NCBI RefSeq assembly: GCF_020510525.1
Contig: NZ_CP075188.1
Coordinates: 186,001-250,000 of the forward strand
Origin: Quatrionicoccus australiensis
GTDB taxonomy: Bacteria; Pseudomonadota; Gammaproteobacteria; Burkholderiales; Rhodocyclaceae
Direction: 5' to 3'
DNA length: 64,000 nt
The translations under genes were made by a program, and so were the position numbers. Positions 8,843 through 17,272 of this stretch are shown here, piece after piece (positions within the stretch are counted from its first letter, which is position 1; each line of letters starts with the position of its first letter). The notes below the pieces were generated by a model. It was not told the origin of the DNA. It saw only the letters and a list, made by a program, of their open reading frames with translations, and did not search any database.

Positions 8843-9730
8843 GTGGACGAACAAAGCCTGAGTTTTCGCCTGCTGGCCATCCTTTTCCCGATTTTCGCCA
8901 TCGTTGCCGCCGGCTTTTTCTACGCGCGCAAGCACAAGCCGGAAATGGCCGTCGCCAACCGGCTGAACATGGATGTCTTCGTGCCGGCCCTGGTCTTTGC
9001 CGCGATGGCCGGCAAATCCTTCGATCTCACGGTTTACGCGCCGCTCGCCCTCGGCGGTTTTCTCGTGCTGGCGACCTGCGGCCTGCTCGCCTGGCCGGTT
9101 GCCCGGCTGTTCGGCATCCAGCCCAAGACGCTGGTGCCGCCGATGCTGTTCAACAACTCCGGCAACATCGGCCTGCCGCTCGCCGTGCTGGCCTGGGGCG
9201 AAAATGCGCTGCCGGCGGCGGTGATCCTGTTCATGGTCGAAAATACGCTGCATTTTTCCTTCGGTGCGCGCCTGCTCGACCCGACGACGCGCTTGCTCAC
9301 CCTGTGGCGCATTCCCGTGGTTTTTGCCGCCATTGCAGGGTTGACCGTCGCGCTTCTCAAAGTGCCGGTCTGGCAGCCGGCGGTGATCGCCATCAAGATG
9401 CTCGGCGACGTCTCGGTGCCCCTGCTGCTCTTCTCGCTGGGGGTGCGCATGACCGACGTCACGTTCGGCGAATGGAAGCTGTCGCTGGGCAGCGCGCTGC
9501 TGCGGCCGCTGGCCGGCATGGCGGTGGCCTACGGGGTGATCGCCCTGCTCGGCCTGCACGGGCGCGATGCCGCCATGCTGCTGGTGTTCGGTGCCTTGCC
9601 GCCGGCCGTGCTCAACTTCCTGTTTGCCGAGCGCTACAAGCAGGAGCCGCAGCGGGTCGCCTCTATCGTGCTGGTCGGCAACATGGCGGCGCTGATTTTC
9701 CTGCCGCTGGCCCTGGCGCTGGTTTTGTAG
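8843..9730 (+). CDS. AEC (auxin efflux carrier) family permease
   Basis: This 295-aa integral membrane protein has about ten hydrophobic helices in two inverted halves. The unwound crossover motif NNSGNIGLPLA lies in the first half and LPPAVLNFLFAERY in the second, both hallmarks of the AEC/BASS-like fold. Bacterial members export or import small organic anions such as malate or other carboxylates, but the substrate cannot be told from sequence. Start is GTG, with AAGGTG about 7 nt upstream. It stands alone between the hslU terminator and a palindromic terminator shared with the convergent hslR. Confidence 0.8.
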   Translation: MDEQSLSFRLLAILFPIFAIVAAGFFYARKHKPEMAVANRLNMDVFVPALVFAAMAGKSFDLTVYAPLALGGFLVLATCGLLAWPVARLFGIQPKTLVPPMLFNNSGNIGLPLAVLAWGENALPAAVILFMVENTLHFSFGARLLDPTTRLLTLWRIPVVFAAIAGLTVALLKVPVWQPAVIAIKMLGDVSVPLLLFSLGVRMTDVTFGEWKLSLGSALLRPLAGMAVAYGVIALLGLHGRDAAMLLVFGALPPAVLNFLFAERYKQEPQRVASIVLVGNMAALIFLPLALALVL

Positions 9731-9732
9731 GT

Positions 9733-9756
9733 TTCTGGACGGTCGACCGTCCAGAA
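9733..9756. terminator. 24-bp perfect palindrome between convergent genes
   Basis: The half-site TTCTGGACGGTC is followed directly by its exact reverse complement, centred on GGTCGACC. It sits between the AEC permease gene (+) and hslR (-), which end on either side within 40 nt. It is probably a bidirectional terminator or mRNA 3' end, although T-runs are absent. Its core resembles the GTCGACC-centred palindromes elsewhere in the window. Confidence 0.5.
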
Positions 9757-9769
9757 CAGGCAAAAATGC

Positions 9770-10141
9770 CTAGCGCAGGCGATCCATCTGACGGCGGTCG
9801 CGCTTGGTCGGCCGGCCGTGGATTTCGGTGGCCGGTTCGTGCTCGAACTTGCGTCTGGCCTGTTCCGCTTCGCGGGCGGCAATGCTTTCCGTTGTTTCTT
9901 CGTAGAGCAGGCGGGCTTCGGCGGCCGGGCCGCGCTTTTCGGCAAGGGCCTGCACGACGACACTCCAGCGCGTCTCGCCATTGAAGACGTCGAGCTTGTC
10001 GCCGACCTTGACGTCACGCGCCGGCTTGGTCGGCGCCCCGTTCAGCTTGATCTTGCCGCCGCTGACGGCATCGGTGGCGAGGCTGCGCGTCTTGAAGAAA
10101 CGCGCAGCCCACAGCCACTTGTCGATGCGGATGCCGTTCAA
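9770..10141 (-). CDS. hslR: RNA-binding S4-domain protein HslR (heat shock protein 15 family)
   Basis: This 123-aa protein starts with RIDKWLWAARFFKTR, the characteristic S4 RNA-binding motif of Hsp15. A basic C-terminus follows (RPTKRDRRQMDRLR). Hsp15 recognises stalled 50S subunits carrying nascent peptidyl-tRNA and aids their recycling. The TTG start at 10141 overlaps the lysA stop (TTGA), placing it last in lptM-lysA-hslR. Confidence 0.85.
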   Translation of the reverse strand: MNGIRIDKWLWAARFFKTRSLATDAVSGGKIKLNGAPTKPARDVKVGDKLDVFNGETRWSVVVQALAEKRGPAAEARLLYEETTESIAAREAEQARRKFEHEPATEIHGRPTKRDRRQMDRLR

Positions 10142-11400
10142 GCCGGCAGAACCTGCTCGCCGGCGTAGAGTTGTTCGACCGTTTCGCGCTGGCGAATGAC
10201 GTGCACCGTCTCGCCATCGACCATCAGTTCGACGGCGCGCGGCCGCGTGTTGTAGTTCGAGGCCATCGCCATGCCGTAGGCACCGGCCGACATCACGGCG
10301 AGCAGGTCGCCGGCTTCGATGGCGAGTGGCCGGGCTAGGCCGAGGAAATCGCCGGATTCGCAGACCGGGCCGACCACATCGTAATCGCGCGTCGCGCCGC
10401 TACGCGGCACGACCGGCAGGATGTCATGCCAGGCTTCGTACAGTGCCGGGCGCATCAGGTCGTTCATGGCGGCATCGATGATCGCGAAATTCTTGCCTTC
10501 GCCGGGCTTCAAAAATTCGACGCGGGTCAGCAGCAGGCCGGCATTGCCGACCAGGCGGCGGCCCGGTTCGAGCACGACCTTGAGGCCGCGACCGGCCAGC
10601 TTGTCGAGCAGCGGCGTCAGGTAGGAAGCGACGGTCGGCTGGACCTGGTCGTCCTTGTACTTGATGCCGAGGCCGCCGCCGAGGTCGAGGTGATGCACGT
10701 TGATGCCTTCGGCGGTCAACTGGTCGATCAGGGCCAAAACGCGGTCGAGTGCCTCGACGAAGGGCGCCGGGTCGAGCAGTTGCGAACCGATGTGGCAGTC
10801 GATGCCGGCGACTTCGATATTCGGCAGCGCAGCGGCGCGGCGGTAAAGGGCCAGCGCATCGTCGTAGGCAACGCCGAACTTGGCTTCCTTGAGACCGGTC
10901 GAGATATACGGATGGGTCTTCGGATCGACATTCGGATTGACGCGCAGGCTGACCGGCGCCTTCTTGCCGCACTGGCCGGCAACCGCGTTGAGGCGCTCGA
11001 GTTCGGGGGCGGATTCGATGTTGAAGCAGAAGATGCCGACGTCCAGCGCCAACTGCATTTCGGCAGCCGTCTTGCCGACGCCGGAGAAAACGACTTTCTT
11101 TGGATCGGCGCCGGCGGCCAGCACGCGCTGCAACTCGCCGCCGGAGACGATGTCGAAACCGGCACCGAGGCGGGCGAACAGGTTGAGGATGGCGAGATTC
11201 GAGTTGGCCTTGACGGCATAGCAGACCAGCCCGCCAGCGCCGGCCGGGTGAGCGGTCAGGACGTCGAGAAATTCGCGCAGCGCGCCTTCGAGGGCGGCGC
11301 GCGAATAGACATAGGCCGGCGTGCCGAACTGATCGGCGAGGGCGGGCAGGGCGACGGATTCGGCGTGCAGGACGCCGTTCTTCAGGCTAAAGGAGCTCAT
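10138..11400 (-). CDS. lysA: diaminopimelate decarboxylase
   Basis: This 420-aa fold-III PLP enzyme performs the last step of lysine synthesis, decarboxylating meso-diaminopimelate. The PLP lysine is in VCYAVKANSN near residue 65. HIGSQLLD, DLGGGLGIKY, EPGRRLVGNAG and the C-terminal CESGDFLG (active-site Cys) are all present. The start overlaps the lptM stop by ATGA and the end overlaps hslR, so the three genes are translated together. Confidence 0.95.
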   Translation of the reverse strand: MSSFSLKNGVLHAESVALPALADQFGTPAYVYSRAALEGALREFLDVLTAHPAGAGGLVCYAVKANSNLAILNLFARLGAGFDIVSGGELQRVLAAGADPKKVVFSGVGKTAAEMQLALDVGIFCFNIESAPELERLNAVAGQCGKKAPVSLRVNPNVDPKTHPYISTGLKEAKFGVAYDDALALYRRAAALPNIEVAGIDCHIGSQLLDPAPFVEALDRVLALIDQLTAEGINVHHLDLGGGLGIKYKDDQVQPTVASYLTPLLDKLAGRGLKVVLEPGRRLVGNAGLLLTRVEFLKPGEGKNFAIIDAAMNDLMRPALYEAWHDILPVVPRSGATRDYDVVGPVCESGDFLGLARPLAIEAGDLLAVMSAGAYGMAMASNYNTRPRAVELMVDGETVHVIRQRETVEQLYAGEQVLPA

Positions 11401-11588
11401 TGGGGATTCGCGGTTTTGGTTTTGGTGGCCGTGCTAACATTCGGCGCAATCGTTGCCGGCTGGCTGGCAGCGGGTTTGGCGTTGCCGAGCAAGGGTTCCG
11501 GCGTCGGTCTGTCCGGCATCCGGAGCGGGGCTTTCGTGCCACAGGCTGCAAGGCACAAGGTCAGCAAAACGGTGACAACTCTGGACAT
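11397..11588 (-). CDS. lptM: small LptM-like lipoprotein
   Basis: This 63-aa lipoprotein has a signal peptide ending in the lipobox LAAC followed by GTKAPLRMPD. That matches the short conserved patch (CGxKGPLYxP) of LptM/YifL. LptM helps mature the LptD-LptE LPS translocon in the outer membrane. The rest is a Pro/Thr/Lys-rich unstructured tail. The lptM-lysA gene pair next to a divergent cyaY is a common arrangement in proteobacteria. Confidence 0.8.
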   Translation of the reverse strand: MSRVVTVLLTLCLAACGTKAPLRMPDRPTPEPLLGNAKPAASQPATIAPNVSTATKTKTANPQ

Positions 11589-11630
11589 TGGTGACGAACC
11601 GGTCAGCAAAGAGCGGGATGGTAGCATACG

Positions 11631-11948
11631 ATGGAAGACAAGGAATTTAACGCGCTGGCCGACCTGGCGTTGACCGCGATAGATGCAGCACTTGAGGCGA
11701 GCGGTGCAGATGTCGATTGTGAACTTGCAGCCGGCGGCGTGCTCGAAATCGAGTTTGCCGATGGCAGCAAGATCATTGTCAATCGGCATGGTGTGGCGAA
11801 GGAAATCTGGGTCGCGGCCCGCGCCGGCGGTTTCCATTTTCGCTGGGACGGCGCCGTCTGGCGCGACACGCGCGATGGCACCGAACTGATGGAAAAGCTG
11901 TCTGCTCTCGCCAGTCAGCAAGCCGGCGAGAGCATTCGTTTCAACTGA
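11631..11948 (+). CDS. cyaY: iron-sulfur cluster assembly protein CyaY (frataxin)
   Basis: This 105-aa frataxin homolog opens with the acidic helix (MEDKEFNALADLALTAIDAALE). The sheet region GGVLEIEFADGSKIIVNRH follows, then the conserved KEIWVAARAGGFHF surface. CyaY binds iron and modulates IscS in Fe-S assembly. It is transcribed divergently from lptM-lysA. Its TGA stop directly abuts the stop of the PBP1a gene on the other strand. Confidence 0.93.
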   Translation: MEDKEFNALADLALTAIDAALEASGADVDCELAAGGVLEIEFADGSKIIVNRHGVAKEIWVAARAGGFHFRWDGAVWRDTRDGTELMEKLSALASQQAGESIRFN

Positions 11949-14258
11949 TCAGTCGCTTGGCGGCTTGTCGAGCTCCGGCTTGGGCAAGGGGGTTGCCTCG
12001 GCTTCTTCGGCCGGGCGTTCCTTGGCTGCATTTTCAGCGTAGATGTAACTGCGCTCGCGTCCCTCGCCGTAGCTGATGATGCCTTCCGGCGCCTGCGGGG
12101 TCTGGATGGGAACATCCTTGAGCGCCCGGTTCATGTAGCCGATCCAGATCGGAAGCGCAGCCGCACCGCCGGTTTCCTTGTCGCCCAGTTTTTTCGGCTG
12201 GTCGAAGCCTATCCAGGCGCAGCCGGCAGCCGTCATCTGATAGCCGCAGAACCAGGCGTCAATGTATTCATTGGTGGTGCCGGTCTTGCCGGCGAGATCC
12301 TGCCGTTTCAACGCAACGGATGCGCGGGCGGCGGTGCCGTAGATGGTGACGTCGCGCAGCATGGCATCCATCATGAAGGCATTGCGCGGGTCAATGGCGC
12401 GGATGGATTCGTCGCCGGCTTCAACTTCGGCTGAGCGGGCGAGCACCTGGTTTCTTTCGTCGCGAATCTCGCGCACGACAAAGGGATTGATCTTGAAACC
12501 GCCGTTGGCGAATACCGAGTAGGCCGTCACCATCTGCCATGGCGTTACCGAGCCGGCACCCAGCGCCATGGTCAGATAGGGCGGATGCTTCTCCGGGTCA
12601 AAGCCGAAACGTCCGGCGTAGTCCTGGGCGTAGTGCGTACCGATCGATTGCAGGATGCGGATCGAGACCATGTTTTTCGACTTGGCCAGCGCCGTGCGCA
12701 TTTTCATCGGTCCTTCGTATTTGCCGTCGTAGTTGTGCGGTTCCCAGGCTTGTGCGCCAGTCTGGCTGGCCGGAATGACGATAGGCTCGTCGGCGATCAC
12801 GCTGTTCGGGCTGAACCCCTTTTCCAGCGAGGCTGAATAGATGAAGGGCTTGAAGCTGGAACCCGGCTGGCGCCACGCCTGTGTGACGTGATTGAACTTG
12901 TTGCGATTGAAATCGAAGCCGCCGACCAGGGCGCGAATGGCCCCGTCCCTTGGGTCGACCGCCACGAATGCCGACTCGACCTCCGGCAACTGGGCGATTT
13001 GCCAGCTGCCCTTGTCGTCCTTCTGCACACGAATGATGGCGCCACGTTTGATGCGCTTGTTGGGCGGCGCCTTGTCATCCAGCATTTTGGCTGCGAACTT
13101 CATCGCATCGCCGGTCAGGGTGATGCTTTCTCCCCCCTTGCGATAAACGCGAATCTGTTTGGCGTCGGCAGCGAGGACCAGCGCCGGGATCAGGTCGCCG
13201 GCATCGGCGATGTCCTGCAGGGCTTCATCAATCGCTTCATCCTGATCGGACTTCATGTCCTGCATGTCGAGATAGGATTCTGCCCCGCGGTAACCATGGC
13301 GCCGGTCGTAATCCATGACGCCTTTGCGCAGGCTGGTGTAGGCCGCTTCCTGCTCGGCCTTGATCAGGGTGGTGTAGATGCGCATGCCGCGCGAGTAGAC
13401 ATCTTCGGGGAAGCGTTCGGCGGCGATCTGGCGTGCCATTTCGGCAGCAAATTCGGCGTGGACCGCATAATCACCGAGTTCCCGTTTGACGATCAGGGGT
13501 TCCTTCAGTGCGCTGTCCTGCTGCGCATCGGTGATGAATCCCAGTTCGTGCATCCGGCGCAGGACGTATTGCTGGCGCAGTCTGGCGCGTTTGGGATTGA
13601 CGATCGGGTTATAGGCGGAAGGCGCTTTCGGCAGGCCGGCCAGCATCGCGGCTTCGGCAATCGAAATGTCTTTCAGGGGCTTGCCGAAATAGATTTGCGC
13701 AGCAGCAGCAAACCCATAGGCGCGTTGGCCCAGGAATATCTGGTTGATGTAGAGCTCGAAAATCTGGTCCTTGGAGAGATTGCTTTCAATCTTGAAGGAG
13801 AGCAGTGCCTCGTAAAGCTTGCGGGTATAGGTTTTTTCGCCGGTCAGGAAAAAGTTTCGGGCAACCTGCTGGGTGATCGTCGAGGCACCCTGTCGTTTGC
13901 CTCCGCCCAGCAGGTTGGTACCCGCTGCGCGCAAAATTCCCAGGTAATCGATTCCGCCATGCTTGTAGAAGCGATCGTCTTCTGCCGCGAGGATCGCCTG
14001 TTTCATGACATCCGGGACGTCGTGTATGTTGACCACGGCCCGTCTTTCCTCGCCAAACTCGCCGATCAGGAAACCATCCGCCGTGAATATGCGCAACGGA
14101 ATTTTCGGGCGATAGTCGGTGAGGACTTCCAGTGAGGGGAGATTGGGGTAGGCAAGCACCAATATGATCAATCCGATGGCAATTCCCATGGCAATCAAAC
14201 CGGCAATTATGAGAAACGGATAGAGGAGGATGCGGATCGGCAAGGGCAAGGAAGGCAA
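11949..14258 (-). CDS. mrcA: penicillin-binding protein 1A (class A bifunctional PBP)
   Basis: This 769-aa inner-membrane peptidoglycan synthase has an N-terminal TM helix (residues about 10-32). The GT51 glycosyltransferase domain carries AILAAEDDRFYKHGGIDYLGI with the catalytic Glu, and QGASTITQQVARN. An OB-like insertion and the transpeptidase domain follow, with PGSSFKPFIYSASLE (SxxK), SKN and KTGTTNEY. It polymerises and cross-links glycan strands. The annotated start is a TTG with no clear ribosome binding site, so a few residues at the N-terminus are uncertain. It is divergent from pilM across 158 nt, the usual proteobacterial arrangement. Confidence 0.93.
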   Translation of the reverse strand: MPSLPLPIRILLYPFLIIAGLIAMGIAIGLIILVLAYPNLPSLEVLTDYRPKIPLRIFTADGFLIGEFGEERRAVVNIHDVPDVMKQAILAAEDDRFYKHGGIDYLGILRAAGTNLLGGGKRQGASTITQQVARNFFLTGEKTYTRKLYEALLSFKIESNLSKDQIFELYINQIFLGQRAYGFAAAAQIYFGKPLKDISIAEAAMLAGLPKAPSAYNPIVNPKRARLRQQYVLRRMHELGFITDAQQDSALKEPLIVKRELGDYAVHAEFAAEMARQIAAERFPEDVYSRGMRIYTTLIKAEQEAAYTSLRKGVMDYDRRHGYRGAESYLDMQDMKSDQDEAIDEALQDIADAGDLIPALVLAADAKQIRVYRKGGESITLTGDAMKFAAKMLDDKAPPNKRIKRGAIIRVQKDDKGSWQIAQLPEVESAFVAVDPRDGAIRALVGGFDFNRNKFNHVTQAWRQPGSSFKPFIYSASLEKGFSPNSVIADEPIVIPASQTGAQAWEPHNYDGKYEGPMKMRTALAKSKNMVSIRILQSIGTHYAQDYAGRFGFDPEKHPPYLTMALGAGSVTPWQMVTAYSVFANGGFKINPFVVREIRDERNQVLARSAEVEAGDESIRAIDPRNAFMMDAMLRDVTIYGTAARASVALKRQDLAGKTGTTNEYIDAWFCGYQMTAAGCAWIGFDQPKKLGDKETGGAAALPIWIGYMNRALKDVPIQTPQAPEGIISYGEGRERSYIYAENAAKERPAEEAEATPLPKPELDKPPSD

Positions 14259-14416
14259 GGCGGTATTCGCTCGGATTTGAGTTGTTTCGATTATACGCTG
14301 TCGCCAGATGCCTCCGCGAAAGTGCTTTACATGCCGGGGGCTTGTTGCTAGGATTTCAAGTGGATTATTGGTTGTTTAGCTAACTTCGCATTCTGTAAGG
14401 ACTTTTTGGGGGTCTG

Positions 14417-15502
14417 GTGCGCTTCGATATCTCTGCTTTATTAAATCCCAAGGCGCGTTCCTTGCTCGGACTAGACATCAGTTCGTCCGCTGTCAAGATG
14501 GTCGAATTGACCGCCAATGGGAAGGATGGCTACCGTGTCGAGCGCTACACCATAGAGGTGTTGCCGAAGGATGCGGTGTCCGATGGCAATATTGCCAATC
14601 TGGATGGTGTAGTCGATTGCGTAAAGCGCGCCTGGAAGCGTTTGGGGACATCCACGCGCAATGTAGCAATGGCTTTGCCAGGATCGGCTGTCATCACCAA
14701 GAAAATTATCGTTCCGGCGGGCTTGCGGGATGAGGAACTCGAGGTTCAGGTCGAGTCTGAGGCCAATCAATACATTCCCTTTTCGATTGAAGAAGTCAAT
14801 CTCGATTATCAGGTTTTGGGCCCCGCGCCTTCCGTGCCTGATGAGATCGAGGTGCTGATCGCTGCGTCAAAAAAAGAGCGCGTTGAAGATCGCGTTGCGG
14901 TCGCTGATGCGGCCGGTTTGAAGGCAGTGGTTGTTGATGTCGAATCGCTTGCCTCATTGGCTGCGTTCGAATTGATTGAGCGTCAGCTGCCTGACGGCGG
15001 CAAGAATCAGATCATTGCCTTGATCGATGCGGGGGCGCATGTCATGAATCTGACCGTCTTGCGCAACGGGCAGCAGGTCTATGCGCGCGAACAGGCTTTC
15101 GGTGGTGGTCAGCTGACCCAGGATATTGCTCGGCATTACGGCATGAACTACGAGGATGCCGAGGCTGCGAAGCGCAGCAGCAATTTACCCGAAGGCTACG
15201 AGGCAGAGTTGTTGAATCCGTTCATGGAGAATCTGGCTCTTGAGGTGTCGCGAGCACTCCAGTTCTTCTTTACCTCTACTCAGTACAATCAGGTGGACCA
15301 TCTGATTCTGGCTGGCGGATGTGCTGTTATCCCCGGAATTGACGAAGTCGTGGCAACGCGCACGCAGGTGAATACACTGATTGCCAATCCTTTTGCCAAC
15401 ATGGTGCTTTCCGATCGTGTGCGGGCGAAGAGCCTGCTGGCTGATGCCTCTTCATTGATGGTGGCATGCGGTCTGGCTCTGCGGAGGTTTGATCCATCAT
15501 GA
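14417..15502 (+). CDS. pilM: type IV pilus inner-membrane platform protein PilM
   Basis: This 361-aa actin-like ATPase starts with GTG. The FtsA-like phosphate 1 region reads LLGLDISSSAVKMVEL. Also seen are QVESEANQYIPFSIEEVNLDYQV, IDAGAHVMNLTVL and ILAGGCAVIPGI. In the cytoplasm it binds the N-terminal tail of PilN. First gene of pilMNOPQ; each junction overlaps by ATGA. Confidence 0.95.
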   Translation: MRFDISALLNPKARSLLGLDISSSAVKMVELTANGKDGYRVERYTIEVLPKDAVSDGNIANLDGVVDCVKRAWKRLGTSTRNVAMALPGSAVITKKIIVPAGLRDEELEVQVESEANQYIPFSIEEVNLDYQVLGPAPSVPDEIEVLIAASKKERVEDRVAVADAAGLKAVVVDVESLASLAAFELIERQLPDGGKNQIIALIDAGAHVMNLTVLRNGQQVYAREQAFGGGQLTQDIARHYGMNYEDAEAAKRSSNLPEGYEAELLNPFMENLALEVSRALQFFFTSTQYNQVDHLILAGGCAVIPGIDEVVATRTQVNTLIANPFANMVLSDRVRAKSLLADASSLMVACGLALRRFDPS

Positions 15503-16068
15503 TTCGCATTAACCTCCTGCCTCATCGTGAAGAGGCCAAAAAGGAAAGGCGGCAGCAGTTCTTTGTGCTTTCAGGATTGGTTGCTGTGCTTGGGGTACTT
15601 ATTGTTTTTGCCGTTTATACGTCAATCGCGGGTTATATCGGCGCGCAGGAAGGTGCCAACGATTTTCTGAAAAAGGAAATTGCCGTTCTTGACAAGCAAC
15701 TGGATCAGATCAAGCGCTTGAAAGAGCAGACGCAGGCCCTTCTGGCGCGTAAGCAAGTGATTGAGGATCTGCAGCGGGATCGGGGCGAAACCGTTTATTT
15801 GTTGAGCGAAATGGTCAAGCAGGTGCCGGAAGGAATTTACTTGAAGTCCTTGAAGCAGGATGGTCTTAACGTAAATATCACCGGCTATGCCCAGTCGAAC
15901 GCTCGCGTTTCTGCATTGATGCGGAATTTGGAGGCTTCACCCTGGCTGGAATCTCCGCAGCTGGTTGAGGTCAAGGCCATTGTTCTCAATGGTCGCCGCA
16001 GCAACGAGTTTGCAATGAATGTGGCCTTGACGCGAGTCAAAGCGGATGACGGGAAGGTGAATAAATGA
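15499..16068 (+). CDS. pilN: type IV pilus assembly protein PilN
   Basis: This 189-aa bitopic protein begins with MIRINLLPHRE, the conserved INLLP motif that docks into PilM. One TM helix (residues about 22-45) follows, then a periplasmic coiled coil and a ferredoxin-like domain that pairs with PilO. The PilMNO complex aligns the pilus motor with the secretin. Confidence 0.94.
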   Translation: MIRINLLPHREEAKKERRQQFFVLSGLVAVLGVLIVFAVYTSIAGYIGAQEGANDFLKKEIAVLDKQLDQIKRLKEQTQALLARKQVIEDLQRDRGETVYLLSEMVKQVPEGIYLKSLKQDGLNVNITGYAQSNARVSALMRNLEASPWLESPQLVEVKAIVLNGRRSNEFAMNVALTRVKADDGKVNK

Positions 16069-16730
16069 GCGCCAAATCCGTAAGCCTTCCCAATATTGAT
16101 TTTCAGGCGATTGCTGACGACTTTCGCTACATGAATCCGAATGATCCGGGGGCTTGGCCTCTGGTTCCGAAAATTACGGTTCTTGTCGGCATGTTGCTGC
16201 TTTTGCTGCTCGGCGGTTGGTGGTTTTTCTGGAGTGATCAGCTGGCTGAATTGGAAGCCAAGCAGAATGAGGAAGAGTCGCTGCGCCAGCAGTATCTGGA
16301 AAAAAAGCGCCAGGCGATCAATCTCGATTTGTATACTCAGCAACTGGCCGAAATTGACCGGTCGTTTGGTGCCTTGCTCAAGCAATTGCCCGACAAATCC
16401 GAAGTTGAAGCACTGCTGATTGAAGTCAATCAGGCCGGGTTGGGGCGGGGGCTGCAGTTCGAGCTTTTCCGTCCGGGGGCTGAAGTCGTCAAGGATTTCT
16501 ACGCTGAATTGCCGATTTCGGTAAAAATCAACGGCTCATACCATGACTTGGGCGCCTTCGCTGCTGACATTGCCAAGCTGCCGCGCATCGTCACCCTGAA
16601 CAATATTTCCATTGCTCCAATCAAGGATGGGGGGGGATTGACGCTGGACGCAACCACCAAGACCTTCCGCTATCTGGATGAAGAGGAAATTGCCAGACAG
16701 AAGAAACCTGCTAAAGGAGCTGCGAAGTGA
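16065..16730 (+). CDS. pilO: type IV pilus assembly protein PilO
   Basis: This 221-aa protein has one TM helix near residues 42-60, a coiled-coil stretch (QLAELEAKQNEEESLRQQYL) and a C-terminal ferredoxin-like domain. It heterodimerises with PilN and connects to PilP. The C-terminal tail is lysine rich. Confidence 0.93.
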   Translation: MSAKSVSLPNIDFQAIADDFRYMNPNDPGAWPLVPKITVLVGMLLLLLLGGWWFFWSDQLAELEAKQNEEESLRQQYLEKKRQAINLDLYTQQLAEIDRSFGALLKQLPDKSEVEALLIEVNQAGLGRGLQFELFRPGAEVVKDFYAELPISVKINGSYHDLGAFAADIAKLPRIVTLNNISIAPIKDGGGLTLDATTKTFRYLDEEEIARQKKPAKGAAK

Positions 16731-17272
16731 AACGACTGTTTCTCATCGCCATGTGTGGAGCCTTGGCGGCTTGCTCGGGTGGCGACCACGAAGACCTGAA
16801 GCAATGGATGGAAGAGAGTGCCAAGGACATGCGGGGGAATATTCCGAAATTGCCTGAAGTGCTTCCCTATCAGCCTGTCCCCTACGATGTTGAGGCGCTG
16901 CTGGATCCGTTCAAGCCGGGCAAGATCGAGCCTGAATCAAAGTCTCGCCAGGGGGGGGGCAAGGGAGGTGCATTCCAGCCTGACTTCGAAGCCAGGGAGT
17001 TGCGTAACAGCCTGCTTGAAAAGTATCCCGTCGAGTCGTTGAAAATGATTGGTTACATGAATGTCAACAAGCAGCCGCTGGCGGTCATTCAGGTTGAGGA
17101 CAAGGTAAAGCAGGTCAAGGTGGGGGATTACATTGGCCTGGATTTCGGGATGGTTACGAAAATTACCGACAAGGACGTCGAGTTGCGTGAGTTGATTCAG
17201 GATTCTGCCGGAGACTGGAGCGAGCGAAAGAGTTCGTTGTTCCTGCAGAGCAAGGAGGGAAGCAAAAAATGA
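16727..17272 (+). CDS. pilP: type IV pilus lipoprotein PilP
   Basis: This 181-aa lipoprotein carries the lipobox LAAC after a short signal peptide. A flexible region with PYQPVPYDVEALLDPF follows. The C-terminal beta domain reads VESLKMIGYMNVNKQPLAVIQVE and KVGDYIGLDFGMVTKI. PilP bridges PilNO and the N-domains of the PilQ secretin. Confidence 0.94.
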   Translation: MKRLFLIAMCGALAACSGGDHEDLKQWMEESAKDMRGNIPKLPEVLPYQPVPYDVEALLDPFKPGKIEPESKSRQGGGKGGAFQPDFEARELRNSLLEKYPVESLKMIGYMNVNKQPLAVIQVEDKVKQVKVGDYIGLDFGMVTKITDKDVELRELIQDSAGDWSERKSSLFLQSKEGSKK

